In this document: positions 56,636-64,000 of the stretch, piece by piece
Numbering within the stretch: position 1 is the first letter of the stretch
Layout of the letters: each line of letters opens with the position of its first letter
From: Ferrimonas lipolytica
Lineage (GTDB): Bacteria; Pseudomonadota; Gammaproteobacteria; Enterobacterales; Shewanellaceae
Direction: 5' to 3'
Assembly: GCF_012295575.1 (NCBI RefSeq)
Contig: NZ_CP051180.1
Location: forward strand, 2,728,001 to 2,792,000
Length of the DNA: 64,000 bases
Program-made: the position numbers and the translations under genes
The notes under the pieces: generated by a model
What the model was told of the DNA's origin: nothing
The model's input: the letters and a program-made list of their open reading frames with translations, nothing else
The model's database searches: none

Positions 56636-57439
56636 TTATCGTGATAGCGCTTGCCCCAACGGAGTGAAATAACCGTGCAGTGCGGTGTGGATGCGAGTTA
56701 GGTGCGCGACGTCAGGAAAGCCTCCCTGCTGCGCCAATTCTGTTGCTTTGGTACCACTAACCAAATATTGATTCTTGATGCGACTATCTTGTTGCAGCGT
56801 CGCTTCGAACGCCCGTGCCATCATCTCGGTAGGGAGGCTGAAATAACGACGACCAATGCGCTTATCCAGCGCAACCGAACGACTGACGAAGTCGTGCTTA
56901 GTCTGCCCATCTTCACTCAGCAAGGTGGTCGCAAACAATTGCTGCAAGCGACCGTTAAGAGGATGTGCTGTGGGCGTACGTTCAGTTAACCAAAGGTCAC
57001 TGGCGAAGCTACGCATGATGGAATCGTCGCTGTGACGGGGGTAAAGTCGAAAGGCAATATAGTGGTCAAACGCATGCCACCACTCGTGGGCGAGCGCACC
57101 GGCACCGGCATTTTTAGCTAACGCTAAGGTGTTGCTGGCTGGGGCGTAGTGCGCCTGTGCAAGTGGCGAACCGCCCTGGCCAAAAGCCAAGCTAAGGCTC
57201 TGCCGGAGTCCCATCACCTGCGGCGGTACATTCAATAAAAACGCTAAGTCTGCCAAGGCATCAAACACCAAGTTGGCTGCCAAGCGTTTTTCTTGGTTAT
57301 CAACCCAGCGACCAACGGTAATGCCCGCTAAACCAAACTGGCTTTTGATATCAGCAAAATCAACCTGCTCATCAAATCGATAGTCCGGCCCTTGCCGGTA
57401 GAACTGGCGTTGAATGCCGCTGTTACTGCTCAAGCCCAT
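56636..57439 (-). CDS. Solitary LPD1/CLCA_X-like zincin protein
   Basis: The 267-residue protein has HEWWHAFDHY near residue 117, an HExxH zinc-peptidase motif, embedded in ALADLAFLLNVP...SLAFGQGGSPLAQAHY...NAGAGALAHEW. This is the pattern of the LPD1 domain usually found in large polyvalent phage and plasmid proteins. A later MARAFEA helix could supply the third ligand. No signal peptide is seen. The function is unknown. The ATG lies inside the end of the GNAT gene (17-bp overlap), suggesting cotranscription. Confidence 0.8.
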   Translation of the reverse strand: MGLSSNSGIQRQFYRQGPDYRFDEQVDFADIKSQFGLAGITVGRWVDNQEKRLAANLVFDALADLAFLLNVPPQVMGLRQSLSLAFGQGGSPLAQAHYAPASNTLALAKNAGAGALAHEWWHAFDHYIAFRLYPRHSDDSIMRSFASDLWLTERTPTAHPLNGRLQQLFATTLLSEDGQTKHDFVSRSVALDKRIGRRYFSLPTEMMARAFEATLQQDSRIKNQYLVSGTKATELAQQGGFPDVAHLTRIHTALHGYFTPLGQALSR

Positions 57440-57920
57440 GCCACTCTAATTTTTGATCTTTTAAGCCGCGATCTGGGCACACCATTCTCTTGGTAATCAC
57501 AAAGCCAAGCTTCAGCAACACCTTGGTGGAAGCGATATTATCTTCGTACACTAGCGCAGTTAACGGCTCATTAGGAAACCATTGTTGCGCCCGCTCAAAG
57601 GTCGCTTGAGCCAAATGATGACCAAACCCTTTGCCCCAAAAGCGGCGTAGCATCATATAACCGATCTCCGCTTCGCCGGACTCACCACGGTACATTACCG
57701 CGATGCCAATACTGCCATGTTCCGGATGCACCGCCATCAGTTTTTGAAACTTAGGCAGCGGCTCAAAATCGGCAAGCAATTTGTGCAGGTTTTGTTCAAT
57801 CGCCTGGGTCGATTTCGGCTCCGGAGAACCAGTATAGAACATCGCCTCAGCGTCAGTTTCCAATTCAATCAGAGTGGTTAAGTCAGTCTCGCGCAAGGGG
57901 CGTAGCGTCAGTATGGTCAT
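57423..57920 (-). CDS. GNAT-family N-acetyltransferase
   Basis: The 165-residue protein has the RimJ/RimL-like order TLRPLRETDLTTL, IGYMMLRRFWGKGFGHHLAQA (acetyl-CoA loop, with GKGFGH replacing the classical Q/RxxGxG/A) and YEDNIASTKVLLKLGF. The substrate is unknown. It is translated just ahead of the zincin-like protein. Confidence 0.9.
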   Translation of the reverse strand: MTILTLRPLRETDLTTLIELETDAEAMFYTGSPEPKSTQAIEQNLHKLLADFEPLPKFQKLMAVHPEHGSIGIAVMYRGESGEAEIGYMMLRRFWGKGFGHHLAQATFERAQQWFPNEPLTALVYEDNIASTKVLLKLGFVITKRMVCPDRGLKDQKLEWHGLEQ

Positions 57921-58107
57921 GATCTATTTTGATGGTTAGCATGCAGTCTATCGACCTTACCGAGCAACCCTATAAAAAGCCACTGCAGCCACGTTTGCTG
58001 GTGACGAACTGGCCCCACAAAAGTTGGGGCGTGGTTAGCTATTGCCGATTTAAGCCAACGTGGTGGCAACGGTCGCCACAGGGGTAAGCTTCGCCCCCCT
58101 TTACTGT

Positions 58108-58376
58108 GGCTGTGTCGCAGTTAACTGTTGAGGTTTATATCTAGCCTTCGGCTCTACCGATGTCGCAGTGGCGACGGCACATTCTTGTACGCATTAGGGG
58201 GGGCTCCGCCCCTTTGGAATCCCCCTTGTCTTAGGTCGCAGTCCAAAACGCTGGGCTGGGCTGGATAGCTCCAATGCGGCGCAAGATCATAGGCCGTCAT
58301 GCTTGTTATTTGTGTCTATATCTACCTAACCGCTGCATTAACGATATTAGAAATAACAATTATCTGGTGCACTGCC
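58108..58376 (+). mobile_element. MITE-like element, copy 8 (269 bp)
   Basis: Runs from GGCTGTGTCGCAG to the degenerate right end GGTGCACTGCC. The core GCACATTCTTGTACGCATTA carries one change from the family. Flanks TTTACTGT and TAAAAAGG do not match. The end of the left flank (58085-58100) resembles internal MITE sequence (AAGCTTCGCCCCCC), a hint of nested or recombined copies. Confidence 0.8.
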
Positions 58377-58424
58377 TAAAAAGGATCGACTGGGATATTA
58401 ATCTGCCTCAAAGCGCAGATACAA

Positions 58425-58452
58425 AAACGCCACCGTAACAACGGTGGCGTTT
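58425..58452 (-). terminator. Terminator of the DUF3144 gene
   Basis: AAACGCCACCG and CGGTGGCGTTT pair around TAACAA; the minus-strand reading continues into TT TGT. Confidence 0.85.
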
Positions 58453-58469
58453 GCCATAACGAAACACGC

Positions 58470-58769
58470 TTACTTTTGCGTCTTACGGTATAAATCGAAG
58501 TTGTTAATGTAATCTTCCATATTCGCGTCTAGCATCTTGCGATACTCGGCTAGGTAGTATTCCATCATCTCTTCTTTTTTCTCTTTCATTTGGTCAACAT
58601 TGGCGAAGCCAGTTGAACCAAACCAAGCGTTGTAACGAGACAAGGCGTACATAAATGACGCGCTGATTTCACCAGTTTTGATCTCAGGATCTTGGTTGTG
58701 CTTGTTAGCTACGTGAATAAATTCGTTCGCGCGCTCGTAAAATGCGTTGTTGCTGTCTTGCTCTGACAT
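58470..58769 (-). CDS. DUF3144 family protein
   Basis: The 99-residue soluble helical protein matches DUF3144 along its length (FYERANEFIHVANKH, ASFMYALSRYNAWFG, YYLAEYRKMLDANMEDYI). The function is unknown. AGGACC precedes the ATG, and the gene is monocistronic with its own terminator. Confidence 0.88.
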   Translation of the reverse strand: MSEQDSNNAFYERANEFIHVANKHNQDPEIKTGEISASFMYALSRYNAWFGSTGFANVDQMKEKKEEMMEYYLAEYRKMLDANMEDYINNFDLYRKTQK

Positions 58770-59016
58770 CCTAAGGTCCTTTTGCGTTGGTGCCGTTTGG
58801 GATCGGCACGGCTTATAAATAGTGGTATCAAGCTACGTCTTTTATCCAGATTTAACCGTAATCTTGTTCACACTCTGCTGTGCTAATCGTCCATAACTGT
58901 GAGCCGTGTCGATTACAACACTAACACTGGAGCAGATGCTGCGTTATCCTGCATTAAAACTTAGCCATTAGCGAATTCAACTAAGTACTGTTCCCAGCTT
59001 GCGATTTGAGAGTCTC

Positions 59017-59523
59017 ATGAACCCAATCCCAGTAATTATTTTTGTGTGTGCCATTGCCCTGTTCGCCGTCTATAAAGCGCGTCAACATCGTCAACGTGAG
59101 ATTGCAGCCAATGAGATGGCCTGGGCGACTATTAAGAACATAGCGAAAGAGTTAACCCAACAACAGCTAACTGATAAGCAGCTTGTCAATGCCGAAATAT
59201 CGGCGATTAAAAAGGCTTTTGTTGAGGGCTATCACGCCAACCAAGGTGGTAAAAAAGTTGATGCCGCCACGGCCGACTTAACCAAACAAAACCAAGCCTT
59301 AGCTGATGATCTGCAACCGCTCTATCGTCAATTACTGCTAGTGGAAAAAGAGGCCTCTGCCAATGATGTGCTACTGGTTATTTTACACTTCGCCTTTAGC
59401 ACCGGTGGTTTGCGAATGATGGAAGCGCAAGGGCGGAAAAAGGTGGCACAACGACAGCAGCAAATGTTGACGCAGCGTCGCCAGCAGTTGCAGCACAAAG
59501 CCGACAGTAATACCCCCGAATAA
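59017..59523 (+). CDS. Membrane-anchored hypothetical protein
   Basis: From ATG 59017 (GAGAG upstream) the 168-residue product has one N-terminal membrane helix (PVIIFVCAIALFAVYKA) and a long charged helical domain ending in a glutamine-rich coiled coil (RQQQMLTQRRQQLQ). The orientation suggests a cytoplasmic C-terminus. I do not recognise a family. Confidence 0.75.
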   Translation: MNPIPVIIFVCAIALFAVYKARQHRQREIAANEMAWATIKNIAKELTQQQLTDKQLVNAEISAIKKAFVEGYHANQGGKKVDAATADLTKQNQALADDLQPLYRQLLLVEKEASANDVLLVILHFAFSTGGLRMMEAQGRKKVAQRQQQMLTQRRQQLQHKADSNTPE

Positions 59524-59710
59524 CAGGCGCTGAGTTAATAACGCCAACAACGGTAGTGACAATACGCATCTATTGATGAAGCAGAACTATCAACGTAACT
59601 AGATGGAGTCCGCCAGCATTAACGTGGTTAGCGCTATTGAGCGGTTACTGCAGCACCATCAGTTACAAGCCAACTAACACAATCCATCTACCACAATCCA
59701 TCTACCAACA

Positions 59711-59743
59711 AAAACGGCCCGCTCTAAATGAGCGGGCCGTTTT
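59711..59743. terminator. Bidirectional terminator between the anchored protein and ybiT
   Basis: AAAACGGCCCGCTC and GAGCGGGCCGTTTT form a perfect 14-bp stem with a TAAAT loop. Just before it, a 14-bp sequence (ACAATCCATCTACC) is repeated in tandem at about 59680-59707. Confidence 0.9.
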
Positions 59744-59761
59744 CTATGGGCGCAATCTACC

Positions 59762-61357
59762 TTAGCCTTCTAGGCCTTGGCTGCGCAGGTACTCTTCGTA
59801 GGTACCGTGGAAATCGGTGATGCCATCTGGCTTCAGCTCGATAATGCGAGTTGCGACTGAGGACACGAATACACGGTCGTGCGATACGAACAGCAAGGTA
59901 CCAGCGTAGCTTTCCAAGGCGTTGTTCAACGCTTCAATGGATTCCATGTCCATGTGGTTGGTTGGCTCATCCATCAGTAGAATGTTTGGCTTTTGCATCA
60001 TCAGCTTGCCAAACAACATCCGGCCCTGTTCACCACCAGAGATAACCTTGGTCGACTTCTTGATGTCGTTCTGACTAAACAGCATACGACCCAAGAAGGA
60101 GCGAATGGTTTGCTCATCGGCGCCTTCGGTAGACCACTGGCCCATCCAATCAAACAGGTTCTTATCTTCTTCAAAATCAGCGGCGTGATCCTGAGCGTAG
60201 TAACCAATGTTGTTGTTCTCAGACCATTTGATGTCGCCATCTTGGGGAGTCAACTTACCCACTAAGGTGTTAAGCAGGGTTGATTTGCCCACACCGTTGG
60301 CACCAATGATAGCAATACGCTCACCGACATCGACTTTCAGGTCGAGGCCTTTAAACAACAGTTCGCCGTCGTAACCTTGGCTCAACCCTTCTACTTCCAG
60401 CGCCTGACGGAACAGCTTCTTCTCTTGCTCGAAACGAATGAATGGCGACTGACGGCTAGACGCTTTAACGTCATCCAGCTGGATCTTATCAATCTGCTTA
60501 GCGCGGGAGGTGGCCTGACGAGCTTTCGAGGCGTTAGCTGAGAAACGAGCAACGAAGCCCTGCAGCTCAGCGATCTGTGCTTTCTTCTTGGCATTATCGG
60601 CCAACAGACGCTCGCGCGCTTGCGTTGCCGCGGTCATGTACTCGTCGTAGTTACCTGGGTAAACACGCAACTCACCGTAATCGATGTCAGCCATGTGAGT
60701 ACACACGGAGTTGAGGAAGTGACGATCGTGCGAGATGATGATCATGGTGCACTGACGGGCATTCAAGATGTCTTCCAACCAGTGGATGGTGTGAATGTCC
60801 AAGTTGTTGGTAGGTTCGTCAAGCAGCATGATGTCTGGATCAGCAAACAGGATCTGGGCCAGCAAAACTCGCACCTTCAAACCCGGCGCAACGGCACTCA
60901 TCAGACCGAAGTGAGCAGACTCTTCAATGCCAAGCCCCATTAATAATTCACCAGCACGGGCTTCAGCAGAATAACCGTCCATCTCGGCAAACTGCACTTC
61001 CAGATCAGCAACCTTCATGCCCTCTTCTTCGGACATCTCCGGCAGTGAGTAGATACGGTCACGCTCAGCTTTTATCTCCCACAACTCTTTGTGGCCCATG
61101 ATAACGGTATCGATCACGGTGAACTCTTCAAATGCCCACTGATCCTGACCCAACTTAGCCACACGGGTGTTGGCTTCAACAGAAACGTTACCGGCGCTTT
61201 GCTCCAGCTCACCCGAAAGGATCTTCATAAAGGTGGATTTGCCGCAGCCGTTGGCTCCGATCAAGCCGTAGCGGTTACCGCCGCCAAATTTGACGGAGAT
61301 GTTTTCAAACAGCGGCTTGGCGCCGAACTGCATGGTAATGTTGGCGGTAGAGATCAC
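59762..61357 (-). CDS. ybiT: ABC-F family ATPase YbiT
   Basis: The 531-residue cytoplasmic protein has two ABC domains and no membrane part, and is probably a ribosome-associated translation factor. It matches E. coli YbiT closely from [21 protein letters not shown] through both Walker A motifs ([18 protein letters not shown]), the linker [21 protein letters not shown] and the Walker [11 protein letters not shown] and [10 protein letters not shown]. The first ABC signature is degenerate ([13 protein letters not shown]), as in E. coli, while the second is [10 protein letters not shown]. Confidence 0.95.
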   Translation of the reverse strand: MISTANITMQFGAKPLFENISVKFGGGNRYGLIGANGCGKSTFMKILSGELEQSAGNVSVEANTRVAKLGQDQWAFEEFTVIDTVIMGHKELWEIKAERDRIYSLPEMSEEEGMKVADLEVQFAEMDGYSAEARAGELLMGLGIEESAHFGLMSAVAPGLKVRVLLAQILFADPDIMLLDEPTNNLDIHTIHWLEDILNARQCTMIIISHDRHFLNSVCTHMADIDYGELRVYPGNYDEYMTAATQARERLLADNAKKKAQIAELQGFVARFSANASKARQATSRAKQIDKIQLDDVKASSRQSPFIRFEQEKKLFRQALEVEGLSQGYDGELLFKGLDLKVDVGERIAIIGANGVGKSTLLNTLVGKLTPQDGDIKWSENNNIGYYAQDHAADFEEDKNLFDWMGQWSTEGADEQTIRSFLGRMLFSQNDIKKSTKVISGGEQGRMLFGKLMMQKPNILLMDEPTNHMDMESIEALNNALESYAGTLLFVSHDRVFVSSVATRIIELKPDGITDFHGTYEEYLRSQGLEG

Positions 61358-61561
61358 AGCAAATACCCTTGGTAGAAAAAATAAACGCTGCAGGGTACCG
61401 ATAAGTGCTCACTAGGGGAAGGAAAACTTACCATTTGCCGCGATTCGCTTCGGCGGCGGCCGATAATCACAGCGCCCATTTTGTTGCTACTCCACCATAA
61501 ACAATTATTGATCTCCCCCTACGAACCATCGACAATAGCCGCCCCTTTTAAGCCACCCAGA

Positions 61562-61903
61562 ATGACCACCCCAATGCTGCCCTCTCGCCCTCTGCCGTTA
61601 CTGTTAATTGTATGGACCCTATTAGTGGGCCAAAGCAATGCGGTATTGCAGCTAAGTGAACAGTTGCACCAGCTTGGTCACAGTACGTCATTCAATGCGG
61701 TTTCAGCTAAAAAGCACCAACAAGGACACTGTTTAGCAGATCTATTGCTAAACCACTGTGGCTTGGCTGCTGTGGCCATTGTGGTCGCTCAAGTTATCGT
61801 TAAGCTGCACTCTTTTCGCCTCGCTACAGCGTTACATTGCTTGTTGCAGCGCACCGTTGTTGCCACATCCATTCGCGCTCCGCCACGTTGTCGTTTGCTG
61901 TAA
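61562..61903 (+). CDS. Small secreted or membrane protein, DUF2946-like (tentative)
   Basis: From ATG 61562 the product has 113 residues with an N-terminal signal-like segment (PLPLLLIVWTLLVGQSNAV), a cysteine pair in HCLADLLLNHCGL, a second hydrophobic segment and the closing motif RAPPRC. This layout recalls DUF2946-type proteins seen near copper genes, but the match is by impression only. There is no clear ribosome site. It lies 88 bp before the DUF1624 gene. Confidence 0.5.
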   Translation: MTTPMLPSRPLPLLLIVWTLLVGQSNAVLQLSEQLHQLGHSTSFNAVSAKKHQQGHCLADLLLNHCGLAAVAIVVAQVIVKLHSFRLATALHCLLQRTVVATSIRAPPRCRLL

Positions 61904-61990
61904 TTACACTTTAAGAGTCCACCTCTAACATTTTTATCTATGGATTAACCTTCATAGAGACGACTTTGCGACAACTGAAAGGGATCCTGC

Positions 61991-63163
61991 GTGAATCCAA
62001 ACTCTACTGTGCCAGCAACCAGCCCTGCCTCCATTGGCAAACGGTTGCACTCCATCGATGCCCTGCGCGGCCTAGTGATGCTGATTATGCTACTCGACCA
62101 CGTGCGCGAGCGCTTTTTCTATCATCACGTTATCACCGATCCAATGACCATAGATCAGACCGATCCAGATCTGTTCTTCACCCGTTTGATTGCCCACCTT
62201 TGTGCACCAGTATTTGTGCTACTGACCGGCATTTCAGCTTGGCTGTACGCCAATCCTGCCAACGGTCAACCCCGTGATGTACGGGCATTTTTGCTTAAGC
62301 GCGGTGTGGTGCTCGTGCTTATTGAAGCGACCCTAATCAACTTCTCTTGGTTTGGTGCTTATGAAACCCTTTATCTACAGGTAATTTGGGCGATTGGCCT
62401 GAGCATGATCGCACTGGCACTGCTCTCTTCACTGCCACTTAAAGTCATTGCTGCTCTAGGCTTGGCGATTGTTGCAGGCCATAACGCGCTTGAGCCAATT
62501 CAGTTTGCGCCTGAGCAATGGGGTTACACAATTTGGACCATCCTCCACGATCGGGGCTTCATCCTTGATCAAGAGTGGCTGCGCATTAAAGCGTCTTACC
62601 CAGTATTGCCTTGGATTGGGGTGATCTTAGTCGGCTTTGCGATGGGGCCGCTGTTTAGCCGTATGGTCGAAGCATCAAAGCGTCAACGCACATTATTGCA
62701 ACTGAGCGCCGCTAGCTTAGCGTTACTAGCACTATTGCGTGGCAGCAACCTCTACGGCGAAACCGCGCCATGGCAGGTGCATAGCACCACCATTGAAACG
62801 GTGATGTCATTCCTAAACTTTACCAAGTACCCGCCATCGCTCGACTTCATCTTATTGACGGTTGGCATCGCTTGTACTCTTTTGTGCCTGCTAGAGCGTT
62901 ACCATCATCGCGCTACTGACTACCTCAGCACCTTCGGCTCAGCGCCGATGTTCTTCTACATCGTGCACCTGTATGTGCTGCTGATCGGCTATCGCATCAT
63001 GACGGCAATATTCGGCGCTAACCAAGGTGATATGTACGGTTTTGATTCATTATGGATGATTTGGGCGACTACGGCTTTGCTAGCCTTGGTGATGTACTGG
63101 CCAACCAAAGCGTTTGCTCGCTACAAACACAGCAGTAATAAGGCCTGGGTTAAGTACCTGTAA
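61991..63163 (+). CDS. DUF1624 / heparan-glucosaminide acetyltransferase-like membrane protein
   Basis: The 390-residue protein has about ten membrane helices and the family opening SIDALRGLVMLIMLLDHVRE, then APVFVLLTGISAWLY, and a late MFFYIVHLYVLLIGY helix. The family includes acyltransferases that carry acetyl groups across membranes, but the bacterial role is unknown. The start is a GTG at 61991 with AAGGGAT nine bases upstream, which fits better than later ATGs. Confidence 0.87.
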   Translation: MNPNSTVPATSPASIGKRLHSIDALRGLVMLIMLLDHVRERFFYHHVITDPMTIDQTDPDLFFTRLIAHLCAPVFVLLTGISAWLYANPANGQPRDVRAFLLKRGVVLVLIEATLINFSWFGAYETLYLQVIWAIGLSMIALALLSSLPLKVIAALGLAIVAGHNALEPIQFAPEQWGYTIWTILHDRGFILDQEWLRIKASYPVLPWIGVILVGFAMGPLFSRMVEASKRQRTLLQLSAASLALLALLRGSNLYGETAPWQVHSTTIETVMSFLNFTKYPPSLDFILLTVGIACTLLCLLERYHHRATDYLSTFGSAPMFFYIVHLYVLLIGYRIMTAIFGANQGDMYGFDSLWMIWATTALLALVMYWPTKAFARYKHSSNKAWVKYL

Positions 63164-63188
63164 CCACAAAACCACCAGAGATAGGGTT

Positions 63189-63217
63189 GGCTTAGGCGAG
63201 TAACAACTCCCTAAGCC
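63189..63217. terminator. Hairpin between the DUF1624 gene and a small hypothetical gene
   Basis: GGCTTAGG and CCTAAGCC pair around a 13-base loop. No T-run follows; weak candidate terminator for two convergent genes. Confidence 0.35.
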
Positions 63218-63251
63218 AGCCTAGGTGGGAACGAATAAGGCTCAGTAACTA

Positions 63252-63530
63252 TTAGTGGCTCACCCAACCCTGCTTTTTTCCGGCAAGCAGTTGATTGATG
63301 CAATCTAAAAAGCGTTCGGTCGCGGCGTCATTAGGGGACTTCAAGGTATAAGCGTTATGAAAACCAATGCTTAACTCAACCGCACCGTGACTTAACGAAA
63401 CGTTGTAACCATCGTTATCGCTATCTGCGACAAAGCCTTCAAACTTATAGCCCTGCGGGCAAACCTCACCATTTTCGATTACCAATTGCACCGCATGCAA
63501 TGCGGGTGCGACATCAATTCGTTCACTCAT
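63252..63530 (-). CDS. Small hypothetical protein, 92 residues
   Basis: ATG 63530 has AGGAG eight bases upstream, a better start than the in-frame GTG at 63536. The product is a soluble, mixed alpha/beta protein (VQLVIENGEVCPQGYKFEGFV, TERFLDCINQLLAGK). I do not recognise a family. The composition is ordinary, and it is probably real given the ribosome site. Confidence 0.72.
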   Translation of the reverse strand: MSERIDVAPALHAVQLVIENGEVCPQGYKFEGFVADSDNDGYNVSLSHGAVELSIGFHNAYTLKSPNDAATERFLDCINQLLAGKKQGWVSH

Positions 63531-63660
63531 GGTCACGCTCCTGCTGGATTAACTGTTATTAATCTAAACACAGCATAGCAATGAATAAGTTGATCTAGGT
63601 GAAAGAGCAACGCTCTACCGACCGGCAGAGCATTCAAATAAATTGAATCAGCAATGACAC

Positions 63661-64000
63661 TTAGGCAGCTTGAGTACCAAAGCGCTGATCGAGATAGGTA
63701 ATAATGTCGTTAGATTCATACATCCAACGCACCTCACCCTGCTCCTCAATGCGCAAGCAAGGCACTGTTAACTTGCCACCTTGCTGAGCTAATTCATCGC
63801 GATAAGGGCTACCCACTTGGGTGCTACGCAAGGTAACTGGCAGATTTAATCGATGCATCGCCCGACGAGTTTTGACGCAAAATGGACAAGCAGGCAGCTG
63901 ATATAAACTTAACCCTTCGATCTGTTGCTCAACCAGAGACTGTTTATCAGCAGTACGTTGCATCGGCTTGGGCCGAGACAGCTTATCGCCAATAACAATC
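63661..64000 (-). CDS. Glutaredoxin-like protein, 5' end beyond the window
   Basis: The visible part has a glutaredoxin fold with CPFC (LPACPFCVKTRRAMH), a cis-proline loop (LTVPCLRI) and YESNDIITYL. The first visible ATG (63963) is not a convincing start: the frame stays open to the window edge and encodes VIGDKLSRPKPMQRTA. This matches a class of Shewanella-type glutaredoxins with an N-terminal membrane helix, so the gene very likely continues past 64000. A small hairpin at about 63610-63631 could end it. Confidence 0.85.
   Translation of the reverse strand, partial: IVIGDKLSRPKPMQRTADKQSLVEQQIEGLSLYQLPACPFCVKTRRAMHRLNLPVTLRSTQVGSPYRDELAQQGGKLTVPCLRIEEQGEVRWMYESNDIITYLDQRFGTQAA

Overview
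The window looks like a chromosomal segment of a marine gammaproteobacterium of the order Alteromonadales, probably Ferrimonas or a close relative. This placement is an inference. It rests on conserved gene orders (ygfB-pepP-ubiH-ubiI-gcvTHP with divergent zapA-6S RNA; thpR/hrpB/mrcB next to sfsA-dksA-gluQ-pcnB-folK-panBC) combined with two arylsulfate sulfotransferases. I see no tRNA, rRNA, CRISPR array, transposase or prophage.

Layout. 1-3100: a GntP-family permease, then a 1.4-kb intergenic array of nine tandem repeat units. 3100-19100: a sulfotransferase region with two periplasmic ASST enzymes, the dedicated oxidative-folding pair DsbL/DsbI, a porin, TetR and LysR regulators, a glutaredoxin-2-like protein, a nitroreductase and a giant RCC1-type lipoprotein. 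19100-21470: an unknown lipoprotein and repeat-rich DNA. 21470-36350: glycine cleavage (gcvTHP), ubiquinone hydroxylases, pepP, ygfB, zapA, 6S RNA, a c-di-GMP phosphodiesterase with a dead GGDEF domain, ygfA and a DUF2797 protein. 36780-50980: yihD, PBP1b, HrpB, ThpR, PepB, SfsA, DksA, GluQRS, PcnB, FolK and the pantothenate genes panBCD. 51200-56200: a compact stressosome operon, rsbR-rsbS-rsbT-rsbX-hybrid histidine kinase, whose RsbR carries a globin-type sensor with a candidate haem-ligand histidine. 56600-64000: a zincin-like protein, a GNAT enzyme, small conserved proteins, the ABC-F protein YbiT, a DUF1624 membrane protein and a glutaredoxin running off the right edge.

Two signals stand out. 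First, eight copies (five full length or nearly so, three deleted or decayed) of one non-coding element of about 290 bp are scattered through the intergenic spaces. Its ends are imperfect inverted repeats beginning GGCTGTGT. Two copies are flanked by perfect 8-bp AT-rich direct repeats, and four sit at the U-tract of a Rho-independent terminator, so this looks like an unassigned MITE family with a terminator preference. Second, the stressosome operon ends in a soluble hybrid kinase whose first ~115 residues resemble an RsbT-like ATPase fold that has lost its N-box, suggesting a direct physical route from the stressosome to a phosphorelay. The pcnB gene also appears to start at an AUC codon behind a good Shine-Dalgarno sequence, paralleling the rare AUU start of E. 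coli pcnB.
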